Shown: piece by piece, positions 50,382-58,797 of the stretch | Layout of the letters: the number at the start of each line of letters is the position of its first letter | How positions within the stretch are numbered: position 1 is the stretch's first letter | NCBI RefSeq assembly: GCF_032842345.1 | Contig: NZ_WBKO01000002.1 | Span: forward strand, 392,208-456,207 | Direction of reading: 5' to 3' | From: Methanoculleus caldifontis | GTDB lineage: Archaea; Halobacteriota; Methanomicrobia; Methanomicrobiales; Methanoculleaceae | Length of the DNA: 64,000 bases | The notes under the pieces: model-generated | Databases searched by the model: none | What the model was told of the DNA's origin: nothing | Seen by the model: the letters and a program-made list of their open reading frames with translations, nothing else | Translations under genes and position numbers: made by a program

Positions 50382-52622
50382 TCACGCCAGCTCGTGCTTC
50401 CGGAGGAACTCCCTGACCTGCCTCGACTCGATCCAGCCCCGGTCGAGATCCGTGATGTAACCGTTGATCCGGTCGACCTGTTCACGGATCCTCCCCGTGA
50501 TCCTCTCTTCGTCGAACAGTTCGCTCATGCCGAGGATCACCTGGAGGGGCTGGCGGATGTGGTCGCCGAGGATGGCGAACTGTTCGATGTTCCGCTCGAT
50601 CTGCTCGAAGGCCTGCTGCCGGAGCTGCTCGTTCTGCTTCCGCTCGGTGACGTCCCTGCCGACCACGTGAACCCCGATCACCGACCGCTCGCGGACGATC
50701 GGGGACTCGTTCAGTTCAAGGAACGCCACGGACCCGTCTTTACGGCGGAACTCGATCTCGAGCCCCTCGACCGGTTCGCCCCGGACCACCTTCTTGCGCC
50801 CCTCCTCCCAGACAGGGAGGGACGACGGGGCGACGTAATCGCGGCACTTGCGGCCGGTCAGTTCGCCCGGGGTGTAGCCGAGGATCCGTATCACCGCCGG
50901 GGAGATGTAGGCGATCCCCCCGTCGTGGTAGCAGGTGTAGATCATGTCGAAGCTCTGCTGCGTGATCTCCCGGAACTGCGACTCGGTCTTCTCGAGGTGC
51001 TCACGGGCCTGGAAGAGTTCGATCGTCCGGCCGAGGCGCCCGGCGACCGTATCGACGAGCGCCCGCTCTTCACGGAGGAACGGCCCCTCGTCCGCTTCCG
51101 GCATCTCGCGGATATAGCAGACCTCAACCGCCCCGACCATCTCCCCGTGGACGACGACCGGCGACGCCTGCCGCCAGGGCGTCTCCCGGAACCCCTCCGT
51201 TTCAAACCCGCGCCCGCGTATCGTGATCCGGGCGGCGGCATCCTCCGGGTACTGCCAGCCGGAGGGAAGCACCAGGGCGGCTTCACGGAAGATCTCATCG
51301 AGCGAGATCCCCGGCCGTTCGACTATCCGGGAGATCCCGTAGAGGCACGAGAGTTCTTTCACCCGCTCGTTCAGGTCATGCGTCAGACTCCGCAGGGCAT
51401 CCTCCACCCGCCTCCTGTCGGTGATATCCCGTGAAGTGACCGCGATCCGGGTGACGGTGCCGTCCGCACCCCGGACTGGATAGAGCACGGTATCGTACAG
51501 GCGTCCCTCCCACATATCTTCGAACCGTGCCGGCTTGCCCGAGACGGCGACTTCGTGGAGGCGGGCCGCGTACATCCCTGCCACATCCGGCGGGAAGAGG
51601 TCGGATAGGCTCGTGCCGATAAGGCTCTCCCGGGAGAGACCGAACCGCCGGATCGATGTCTCGTTAGCGTCGATGAGCCGGCCCTCCGGATCGAGGAGGA
51701 CGATCAGCTCTTCGGGAGCGTCGAGGAGAGCACGGGCGGTCACTTCGCCCGCGCGGCGTTCATCCTCGGCACGTTTCCTGTCGGTGATGTCGTAGAGCTG
51801 TTCGATGACGAAGACGACCTCCCCCCGCTCGTCGAGGATGGGGCTGGAGCGACACTCCAGGTGGCGGCCGAGCTCGGGTACGAACTTCTCGACGACCGCG
51901 AGCCTCCTGCTCGCGAGCGCCCGGTCCGTCGCGCAGACCGTGCAGGGTCCGGCCCGCCCGATCAGCTTGTAACATTTCCGTCCCTTCGCCTCCTCCGGCG
52001 TCACCCCGAGGATCTCGTAGCCGGCCCGGTTATACCGGAGGATGGTATGGTCAGGGAACTGGATGCCGACGATATCGCCGAGGTTCTCGAAGAGGCCCGA
52101 AAACAGAGGATCGATCTCCTCGCCGGTGACGTCCTGCCAGGTGACGGCGGCACCGGAGATCGCACCGGACGTGACGACGGGCGAGGCGGATACGGCGAGC
52201 CGGACGATCCTCCCTGAGCGGTCGCGGACGGTCAGCCGGCAGGACCGGAGATCCTCTCCTGCAAGGGCCCGGTCTCCGGGAAGGTCTCCGGGCTCGACCG
52301 GTCTCCCATCTGGATAGGAGACCGATACGTCCCCAGCCGTCTCCCCATTCCCTGAGAGCGCCCGGGCTATCCCGGTTTCCTCATCCGAGCGCGCCGCAAT
52401 AACCCGGCCGTCGCGATCGTAGACGGCGCCCTGCCGGCCGATGGCGGCAAGGAGCGCGTCGCGCTCCGCTTCGGCCCGGACGGCGCGGGCGGCAAGGCTC
52501 CGGTTCTCATCAACCAGGGTCTCGATGCCGTCTCTCAGCCTCTCCCGTGACCGGGGGTCGAGGGCTTCGTCTCGCAGCATCTGCAGGAGTTCTGCCGCGG
52601 ACGGATCGGGCTCGCTCTCCAT
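50382..52622 (-). CDS. Multi-PAS/GAF signalling protein with a short kinase-like C-terminal module
   Basis: A 746-residue soluble sensor. It has an N-terminal coil, PAS domains at about 65-165, 175-285 (with a Cys-rich loop CYKLIGRAGPCTVC), 300-405 and 560-670, and a GAF domain at about 425-550. The C-terminal 75 residues hold an H-box-like GDHIRQPLQVILGM and the conserved ending RGWIESRQVREFLRKHEL, but no HATPase domain follows. The same module ends the protein at 60024. It lies 156 bases before the corrinoid gene on the same strand, so it may be the sensor for that operon. Confidence 0.82.
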   Translation of the reverse strand: MESEPDPSAAELLQMLRDEALDPRSRERLRDGIETLVDENRSLAARAVRAEAERDALLAAIGRQGAVYDRDGRVIAARSDEETGIARALSGNGETAGDVSVSYPDGRPVEPGDLPGDRALAGEDLRSCRLTVRDRSGRIVRLAVSASPVVTSGAISGAAVTWQDVTGEEIDPLFSGLFENLGDIVGIQFPDHTILRYNRAGYEILGVTPEEAKGRKCYKLIGRAGPCTVCATDRALASRRLAVVEKFVPELGRHLECRSSPILDERGEVVFVIEQLYDITDRKRAEDERRAGEVTARALLDAPEELIVLLDPEGRLIDANETSIRRFGLSRESLIGTSLSDLFPPDVAGMYAARLHEVAVSGKPARFEDMWEGRLYDTVLYPVRGADGTVTRIAVTSRDITDRRRVEDALRSLTHDLNERVKELSCLYGISRIVERPGISLDEIFREAALVLPSGWQYPEDAAARITIRGRGFETEGFRETPWRQASPVVVHGEMVGAVEVCYIREMPEADEGPFLREERALVDTVAGRLGRTIELFQAREHLEKTESQFREITQQSFDMIYTCYHDGGIAYISPAVIRILGYTPGELTGRKCRDYVAPSSLPVWEEGRKKVVRGEPVEGLEIEFRRKDGSVAFLELNESPIVRERSVIGVHVVGRDVTERKQNEQLRQQAFEQIERNIEQFAILGDHIRQPLQVILGMSELFDEERITGRIREQVDRINGYITDLDRGWIESRQVREFLRKHELA

Positions 52623-53074
52623 CTACCACCTCGTTCTCAGGGATACGGCACGGGCCCGCATACGTGCGGCGGCATCCGCACCTGCGGCCCTCTCTTCGAT
52701 GAGGCAGCGGTCCGGCAGGCGCACCCAAAAACCCAGGTTGACTGAGGAGGATTCTCCACCCGGCCTGCCGGGATGCCGGCGGAACACCGCCGTCTCAGCG
52801 GGTATGGGATGGACAGATGCCGGCATACGATCATCCACTCTGGGGAGCAACATAGTCTGTACAACAGGTATACGGTTGATCGAATAAAACTGGCTGGCAT
52901 TTGAATTGTGGTTCCAATAATAAAGTCCGGGAATCCCCGGTCCAGTCGGCCGGGAGAGGGCTGTCGCATGCTGTTTCCGTGAATCACCGGGAATTCAGGC
53001 CTCAATCAGGCTGCCGGGCATTCCCGACCACGGCACGTTCGCCCATGAGGTCCTGAGATCGCAGCCCGGCCAGA
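52623..53074. other. Intergenic region upstream of the PAS gene
   Basis: I see no gene here. It contains the 5' flank of the PAS gene and AT-rich words near 52865-52925 (for example TCGAATAAAACT and CAATAATAAAG) that could serve as promoter elements. Open frames have low-complexity Arg-rich composition. Confidence 0.5.
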
Positions 53075-53235
53075 ACACTTCGGTCGTCTCTGCCGCGTCA
53101 AACGTCGGGATCAGCACCGGGTTCGCGAACCCCGGCATGAGTCCGGCAGCAAAATGCCCTTCATCGCCGCCATGTGGGCTGGGCGAGATCGTGCCCGTCA
53201 TCGCCCTCGCGATCGGGGTGCGGCGGAGGCTTTGA
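53075..53235 (+). pseudogene. Relic of a TrkH/KtrB-type potassium-transporter C-terminus
   Basis: One frame gives VVSAASNVGISTGFANPGMSPAAK, a typical last-pore-loop region of TrkH. After a one-base shift the next frame gives MPFIAAMWAGR, and shifting back gives LGEIVPVIALAIGV followed by a stop at 53233. These pieces in order match the end of TrkH proteins, with frameshifts, and the rest of the gene is missing, so this is a degraded remnant. Confidence 0.55.
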
Positions 53236-53414
53236 CTCGCGATGAGCCTTACAGGCCATGTCCTGGCCGGGACTTCCTGGCCGGATGAGAGACGCCGTCC
53301 GGTCTCGTGACCGAACCGTAACGGAAGGCATGCAGGCCACAATGACTGCGACCGGAGGAAGGACAGGTAGCCGGATCGCTGACCGGCGAAAAAGAGGATG
53401 TGAAGGTGAGAGGC

Positions 53415-53507
53415 TTAGTTCTTCTTTCCCTTTGCCGGAGCCTTTGCCGGGGCCTTTTCCGGAGCCTTCTCCTGCATTTTATCCTGGGACTTCTTATCCT
53501 TTGCCAT
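53415..53507 (-). CDS. 30-residue lysine/alanine/proline-rich small protein
   Basis: The frame from the ATG at 53507 encodes MAKDKKSQDKMQEKAPEKAP, an EKAP/AKAP repeat, and a final GKKN. It has a good ribosome-binding site (GGGAGGTG) and a strong minus-strand TATA (AAATTTATAA at 53561-53570), so it looks like a real, well-expressed gene. The very basic, repeat-like tail resembles small nucleic-acid-binding or stress peptides; no family is known to me. Confidence 0.6.
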   Translation of the reverse strand: MAKDKKSQDKMQEKAPEKAPAKAPAKGKKN

Positions 53508-53560
53508 AAATGACACACCTCCCTCCCGAGGTGGGATATATCTGATATCACCCGGTCCGG

Positions 53561-53570
53561 TTATAAATTT
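53561..53570 (-). promoter_or_regulatory. TATA box of the lysine-rich small protein
   Basis: AAATTTATAA on the minus strand, about 58 bases before the ATG. The predicted leader of about 30 bases contains the ribosome-binding site. Confidence 0.55.
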
Positions 53571-53714
53571 TATGCTCGATCAGCCGGGCTATCCGGAATC
53601 AACGCAGAATATGACGTTATTTTTCGCCCCTTCGCCACGAGGGCGGCGGGGGCCGCACCAGGGAGTCGTTCTGGTGAGAGATCGCAAAAATGGGGTGTGG
53701 GCGGGGGGCAGGGC

Positions 53715-54074
53715 CTACCCGTTTCTCCTGGCGCTGGAGAGCATGTAGAGGACGATGATGGAGAGCGCCCCGACCACCTCGACGACGAAGACGAGGGCCA
53801 TGGTCGGGATCGTCCCGAGGCCGACCGGCATCCCGGCCGGCGCCGACCCCGTTCCCGCGAGCCAGTCGCAGAAGAGGGCGGCGCCGACCGCCAGCATGAC
53901 GGCAGCCATGAGGACGAAGATGAGCAGCCCGATGACCTCGGTCTTCCGTAACGTCTTTCCCCCAAAGCGCATCGACTTTACCCCCGCTCCCGGTCTGAAG
54001 GCAGGCGGGACGACTCCGGCCGCCAGGGCGAGGACGATCCCGAGGGCAACGGGGATCCTGCTGCTCTCACGCAT
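53715..54074 (-). CDS. Hypothetical membrane protein with three helices
   Basis: A 119-residue protein with hydrophobic segments near 8-26, 45-67 and 88-112. It starts MRESSRIPVALGIVLALAAG. The ATG at 54074 has GAGGTGA five bases upstream; a GTG three codons earlier is possible. No family recognised. It lies alone on the minus strand. Confidence 0.6.
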   Translation of the reverse strand: MRESSRIPVALGIVLALAAGVVPPAFRPGAGVKSMRFGGKTLRKTEVIGLLIFVLMAAVMLAVGAALFCDWLAGTGSAPAGMPVGLGTIPTMALVFVVEVVGALSIIVLYMLSSARRNG

Positions 54075-54591
54075 ACGCCTCACCTCGCCGGTCCGGTCCG
54101 GGGATCAGGAGCAAACCGGCACGCGGGAACCGCCGGCCGGTGGCGAAGGTTCTCGCCGGGACTTGATAGTCTATCGCCATGACAGGGAGGCCTGGTGCTG
54201 TATCTGCGGTCGGCAGGCGGGGAGTCATCGAATCACCCGGAACATATGGAATCTCTCCTTTCATCAGCGTAGAATCGTCGATGCGTCAACTCCGTGGCCG
54301 CGAGACGGATTCTACATGATTGAACATTATAATACTGTGAGACAGATGATCTATTTAATGATTTTCATGCCTCTTCCGGCAGACCCGGAGGAACGGGCTC
54401 TGCGGCAACAGAGCGGGCACCAGAGATTTTATTCGCCGACGCCCATGAGGAGAGAACGTCGGGCGCCGCAGGCGCAGACCCTGGAGAACACCGGAACGGC
54501 CCTGGAAAAAACGCCCATTTCCAGGAGGGCAATAGAGGAAAAATTCGGAATATACCAAGATTTTTATCCGCCTCCCCCCAACGGATATTGA
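54075..54591. other. Intergenic region before the PAPS-reductase-family gene
   Basis: About 515 bases with no supported gene. A plus-strand frame ending at 54591 lacks a ribosome-binding site. AT-rich words near 54325-54360 (CATTATAATACTG) and TTTTTATCC near 54559-54567 are promoter candidates, the second about 28 bases before the next start. Confidence 0.5.
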
Positions 54592-56001
54592 ATGCCCCGC
54601 ATCTATCTCGGAAAGATCCTCCTACACTGGTGCGACGCCTGCCACGCCCCGGTGCTCTCCGGGGCCTGCGCCTGCGGCGCCCCGACCCGCCCGGTGGCCG
54701 TCACACCGCCGGGGGACGCCCGGCCCGCGTTCCCCGACGACATCGAACGGGTCAACCGTATATTCAGCGAGCACTTCGGAGCGCCGCTGATACCGGAAGG
54801 CCATATCGCGCTCCTCAACAAAGTCCCCGCGGAGGACCGGATGGACGAGATCGTCCTCGGCGGCGCGGTCGTGGGCGCGGTTCGCTACTTTCCCGATGAA
54901 CGGCGCTGGGAACCCCTTCCGCGGCCCGCCGCCGCGGCATACCTGCGACCGGCAAAGCGTTACGTCGTCGTCGACGACGGCGCGGTCCCGTTCATCCGTG
55001 ACGAAGGGGCAAGCGTCCTCGCACCGGGCCTCGTCTCGATCGACCCTGCCGTCGCCGAGGGCGACGAGGTCTTCATCCTGACGCGGACGGGCGAGTGCAT
55101 CGGTGTCGGCAGGGCAAAAGTCGACGCCGCCACCGCGGAGACGATGGAGCGGGGGCTTATCGTCCGGACCAGGAAGAACATCGCGTCGGTCTCGCTCCCC
55201 GGTGCGGCGACGTGGGAGGACGCCGTCGCGGCGAACAAGCAGATCCTCGCAGACTATGAGGCCGCGAGCGTCAAGTTCGTCCGGGAAGTCGCGGAGAAGA
55301 ATACGCAACAGCCCACGGTCTCCTACTCCGGCGGGAAGGACAGCCTCGCGACGCTGCTCGTCGTTCAAAAAGCGCTCGGCCCGGTGCCGCTCCTCTTTGC
55401 CGACACGGGGCTTGAGTTCCCGGAGACCTGCGAGAACGTCGACGCGGTCGCTGAGCGCTACGGGCTTACCGTTCTGCGGGTCTGCGACGAGGAGACGTTC
55501 TGGCAGGAGTTCGAGAAGAGCGGCCCGCCGGCCGTCGACAACCGCTGGTGCTGCAAGGTCTGCAAGCTCCACCCGATCGGCCGCCTGATCGGCGAGAACT
55601 GGGGCGAGTGCCTCTCGTTCATCGGGCAGCGGAAGTACGAGTCGGTGAAGCGGATGCAGAGCAGGCGGGTCTGGCGGAACTCCCACGTCCCGCAGCAGCT
55701 CTCGGCGGCCCCGATCCAGCAGTGGACGGCGATGCACGTCTGGCTCTACATCCTCCGGGAGAAGGCCCCCTACAACCCCCTCTACGAGCGGGGGCTCGAC
55801 CGCATCGGGTGTTTCATGTGTCCGGCAAGCGATCTGGCCACGCTTGAGATCATCAGGGAGTCCTGCCCCGACCTCTGGGCGATGTGGCTGGAAAAACTCT
55901 CGGCCTGGCAGGAGAAGCAGGGCCTCTCCCACGACTGGATCGAGCGCGGACTATGGCGGAAGCGGGGAGACGCGGATGAAGAAGAAGATAGTTATAATTG
56001 A
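54592..56001 (+). CDS. PAPS-reductase-family protein with zinc finger and PUA domain
   Basis: A 469-residue protein. It has an N-terminal zinc finger (CDACHAPVLSGACACG, about 14-29), a PUA RNA-binding-like domain (about 115-200, with GDEVFILTRTGECIGVGRA), the adenylate-binding PP-loop VSYSGGKDS near 243 and C-terminal Cys motifs CCKVCKL and GCFMCPASD that may bind an iron-sulfur cluster. Family members include sulfur-transfer and tRNA-modification enzymes; PUA suggests an RNA substrate. A TATA lies about 28 bases upstream. It overlaps hisH by 26 bases. Confidence 0.82.
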   Translation: MPRIYLGKILLHWCDACHAPVLSGACACGAPTRPVAVTPPGDARPAFPDDIERVNRIFSEHFGAPLIPEGHIALLNKVPAEDRMDEIVLGGAVVGAVRYFPDERRWEPLPRPAAAAYLRPAKRYVVVDDGAVPFIRDEGASVLAPGLVSIDPAVAEGDEVFILTRTGECIGVGRAKVDAATAETMERGLIVRTRKNIASVSLPGAATWEDAVAANKQILADYEAASVKFVREVAEKNTQQPTVSYSGGKDSLATLLVVQKALGPVPLLFADTGLEFPETCENVDAVAERYGLTVLRVCDEETFWQEFEKSGPPAVDNRWCCKVCKLHPIGRLIGENWGECLSFIGQRKYESVKRMQSRRVWRNSHVPQQLSAAPIQQWTAMHVWLYILREKAPYNPLYERGLDRIGCFMCPASDLATLEIIRESCPDLWAMWLEKLSAWQEKQGLSHDWIERGLWRKRGDADEEEDSYN

Positions 56002-56584
56002 TTACGGGGTCGGCAACCTCCGGAGCGTTCTCCGGGGCCTGGAGCGGGCCGGAGCAGCGGTGACGATCACGGCGGACCCGGAGACGATCGCCTCGGCCGA
56101 CGGGATCGTCCTCCCCGGCGTGGGGGCGTTCCGGGACGGGATGGAGATGCTCGGCGGTCTCGGAGAGACGGTCCGCACCGCTGCCAGGGGGACGCCGCTT
56201 ATCGGGATCTGCCTTGGGATGCAGATGCTGATGGACAGGAGCGAAGAGCACGGCATCCACCGGGGGCTCGGCCTCGTGCCGGGAGACGTGAAACGCTTCG
56301 CCCCCGTTGCCGGGGAGAAGGTCCCCCACATGGGATGGAACACCATCCGCTTCGAGGGGCAGGACCCGCTCTTTGAGGGACTCCGCGAGGAGGAGTACGT
56401 CTACTTCGTCCACTCCTACTACGCGGCGGCCGCACCGGAGCATACCCTCACGAGCACCCCCTATATCCGCCCCTTCGCCTCCTCAGTCAAATGCGGGCTC
56501 ACCTACGGCGTCCAGTTCCACCCCGAGAAGAGCGGGGCGGTCGGGCTCAAGATCCTCGAGAACTTCATCGAGCGGGTCTGCTGA
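55976..56584 (+). CDS. hisH: Imidazole glycerol phosphate synthase, glutaminase subunit
   Basis: A 202-residue class I glutamine amidotransferase of histidine biosynthesis that supplies ammonia to HisF. Evidence is IIDYGVGNLRSV at the N-terminus, the nucleophile Cys in IGICLGMQML near residue 80, the FVHSYY stretch and QFHPEKSG with the catalytic His and Glu. ATG at 55976 starts MKKKIVIIDYG inside the end of the preceding gene. Confidence 0.95.
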   Translation: MKKKIVIIDYGVGNLRSVLRGLERAGAAVTITADPETIASADGIVLPGVGAFRDGMEMLGGLGETVRTAARGTPLIGICLGMQMLMDRSEEHGIHRGLGLVPGDVKRFAPVAGEKVPHMGWNTIRFEGQDPLFEGLREEEYVYFVHSYYAAAAPEHTLTSTPYIRPFASSVKCGLTYGVQFHPEKSGAVGLKILENFIERVC

Positions 56585-56810
56585 ACGGTGGGGGCCGGGC
56601 GGACACCCTTCCTTTAGCCCACGGGAAGGCCTGCACTCTCTCTAACGATTTTTACTCCGAGGCACACCTTCATGCCGGCTCGATCTCACGCGAAGCGCCG
56701 AGCGTGAGCACCGAAGGTGCGAGCCGCGAAGGGTGGGAACCATCGATGACCGTGCAGACCTCGCGGCGACACTGCGCCGCCAGGCTGCCTGCGCAAAAAA
56801 TAGAGGGGGA
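56585..56810. other. Convergent intergenic region with hairpin repeat copy 5
   Basis: About 225 bases between hisH and the acyl-CoA synthetase gene, with stops facing each other. It has no gene; it holds a GCGAAG repeat at 56684-56732. Confidence 0.55.
56684..56732. repeat. GCGAAG-type repeat, copy 5
   Basis: It begins TCTCACGCGAAGCGCCGAGC and continues GTGAGCACCGAAGGTGCGAGC, matching the left part and inner blocks of copy 1 inside the MITE. It shows that the repeat family is dispersed in the chromosome. Confidence 0.65.
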
Positions 56811-58664
56811 TCAGTTCCCGTTGCCCTGGCTGCGCATCTCCTGGTCCCGGAGGACGCCCCGCTGGATCTTCCCCGAGAGGGTCTTTGGAAGATCGGAAAC
56901 AAACTCGATCGTCCTCGGGTACTTGTAGGGGGCGGTGGTGTTCCTGACATGCGCCTGGATCTCCTTGACGAGCGATTCGGAGGGCTGGTAGCCGGGCTTC
57001 AAGACGATGAAGGCCTTGACGACCATTCCCCGGATCAGGTCGGGCGACCCGACCACCGCCGACTCCTGGACGGCGGGGTGCTCCATGAGCGCGCTCTCGA
57101 CCTCGAACGGCCCGATCCGGTAGCCGGAGGACTTGATGACGTCGTCGTCCCGCCCGATGAACCAGAAATAGCCGTCCTCGTCCTTGAGTGCCTTGTCGCC
57201 GGTGTAGTAGAACCCGTTCTGGAACGACTCCCGGTTCGCTTCGGGGTTGTCCAGGTACTCGACGAAGAGCCCGACGGGCCGCGGGTCGAGTTTGACGGCG
57301 ATCCGTCCTTCCTCGCCGTCGGGAACCGGGCGTCCGTCGTCGTCGTGGAGCTCGACGTGCCAGCCGGGGACGGGTTTTCCCATGGAGCCGGGCTTATACT
57401 TCATGCAGGGGAAGGTAGCGATGCAGCAGACGGTCTCCGTCTGGCCGTAGCCCTCGTAGATGGGCTGCCCGGTGCCTTCCTGCCAGACACGGATCACCTC
57501 GGGGTTGAGGGGCTCGCCGGCGCTGCAGCAGTGCCGGAGGTCCCGGAAGTCGAACTTGTCGAGGTCGGCGAGGATCAGCATCCGGTAGACCGTCGGGGGG
57601 GCGCAGAAAGTGGTCACCTCGTACTTCTCGATCAGCGGGAGGAGCTCGGTCGCACCGAATCGCCCCCGGACATCGTAGACGAAGACGCAGGCTCCGGCGA
57701 TCCACTGGCCGAAGATCTTGCCCCACGCGCACTTCGCCCACCCGGTATCCGAGAAGGTCAGGTGCACGTCGTTCGGGTGCAGGTCCTGCCAGAGCGAGGC
57801 GGTGATGATGTGCCCAAGCGGGTAGCCCTGGTTGTGCAGCACCATCTTCGGCTCGCCGGTGGTGCCCGAAGTGAAGTAGATCAGCATCGGGTCGGTCGAT
57901 CTCGTCTTCTTCGCGACGGGCATGCTGACCTTGTGGTGCGAGACCGGTGCAGGATACTCGAGCTCGTGCGGGTAGCTCGCCCACCCCTCCCGCTCTCCGT
58001 CGGCGAGGAAGAGGGTATCGAGCAGCGGGCAGGCGTCGGCGATCTCGTCGACCTTCTCGGCGTTCTCGCTGTTGGTGATGATCATCCGGAACTTCCCCGC
58101 CCGGATGCGGTATTTGATGTCCTTCGGGGTCAGCATCGTCGGGCAGGGGCAGAAGACCGCGCCGAGTTTGATGAGCGCGATGACGAAGATCCACCACTCG
58201 GGGATCCGCGGCAGCATCAGCATCACCCGGTCGCCCCTCTTGATGCCGTATTTCAGGAGGATGTTTGCGGCGCCGTTTGAGAGGTTCCGGAGGTCGCGGA
58301 AGGAGTACTTCCTCTCGTGCCCCTGCTGGTCCACCCAGATCATGGCGAGCTTGTTCCGGTCGGTCTCGGACCACCGGTCGATCACGTCGTAGCCGAAGTT
58401 GAAGTGTTCGGGAACATCGATCGTGAAACCGGCGCAGGCGGCCTCGTAATCGGTCATGTTGTGCTCCCGCCTGACGGCAGGCGGAGTTCCTGCCGTGGCC
58501 GCAGCCTCGACGCCGCTGCCGGAGACGCCGTTGCCGTCCAGATGCGTCGTGCAGAGTTCGTTGAGCCATTCCGACCGCGACTTGCCGAGGGAGTCGCAGA
58601 TTGTATCGATCTTTTTCACCAGGTCATCCTGCATCGTGACCGAGTATCGCACCATGCTTACCAT
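56811..58664 (-). CDS. AMP-forming acyl-CoA synthetase fused to an N-terminal ribbon-helix-helix domain
   Basis: A 617-residue protein. Residues about 1-45 (MVSMVRYSVTMQDDLVKKID, then SRSEWLNEL) look like a NikR/CopG-type RHH DNA-binding unit. After a Gly/Ala linker, a full acyl-CoA synthetase of the medium-chain type follows: P-loop-like YFTSGTTGEPKMV near residue 260, YEGYGQTE near 395, YYTGDKALKDEDGYFWFIGRDDD near 470 and the Lys motif PKTLSGKIQRGVLR near 600. It should activate a carboxylic acid with ATP and CoA. Start choice among ATGs at 58679, 58664 and 58655 is open. A palindrome TGGTGCACCA lies at 58669-58678. Confidence 0.82.
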   Translation of the reverse strand: MVSMVRYSVTMQDDLVKKIDTICDSLGKSRSEWLNELCTTHLDGNGVSGSGVEAAATAGTPPAVRREHNMTDYEAACAGFTIDVPEHFNFGYDVIDRWSETDRNKLAMIWVDQQGHERKYSFRDLRNLSNGAANILLKYGIKRGDRVMLMLPRIPEWWIFVIALIKLGAVFCPCPTMLTPKDIKYRIRAGKFRMIITNSENAEKVDEIADACPLLDTLFLADGEREGWASYPHELEYPAPVSHHKVSMPVAKKTRSTDPMLIYFTSGTTGEPKMVLHNQGYPLGHIITASLWQDLHPNDVHLTFSDTGWAKCAWGKIFGQWIAGACVFVYDVRGRFGATELLPLIEKYEVTTFCAPPTVYRMLILADLDKFDFRDLRHCCSAGEPLNPEVIRVWQEGTGQPIYEGYGQTETVCCIATFPCMKYKPGSMGKPVPGWHVELHDDDGRPVPDGEEGRIAVKLDPRPVGLFVEYLDNPEANRESFQNGFYYTGDKALKDEDGYFWFIGRDDDVIKSSGYRIGPFEVESALMEHPAVQESAVVGSPDLIRGMVVKAFIVLKPGYQPSESLVKEIQAHVRNTTAPYKYPRTIEFVSDLPKTLSGKIQRGVLRDQEMRSQGNGN

Positions 58665-58668
58665 TTTG

Positions 58669-58678
58669 TGGTGCACCA
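58669..58678. promoter_or_regulatory. Palindrome at the start of the RHH-acyl-CoA synthetase gene
   Basis: TGGTGCACCA is a perfect 10-base palindrome. On the minus strand it is followed by two more ATGGT words at nearly regular spacing, a pattern like RHH-binding sites. It may allow the fused protein to control its own gene. Confidence 0.35.
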
Positions 58679-58797
58679 TATCACCTTTTTGATTTGTTCC
58701 GCACCAGATCGCAGAACCAGCACCCCCTTCCGGTGCGTGAGGGGCCGGCCCCCGCCGGGCGCCACGTTCAAATAGGGACGGCGCGATCCGGTTGCAC

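Noticed and set aside
53755-54591. A 278-codon plus-strand frame reaching the PAPS-reductase-family gene
   Set aside because: Its first half is antisense to a membrane-protein gene, and the rest lacks a start with a ribosome-binding site and a recognisable fold.
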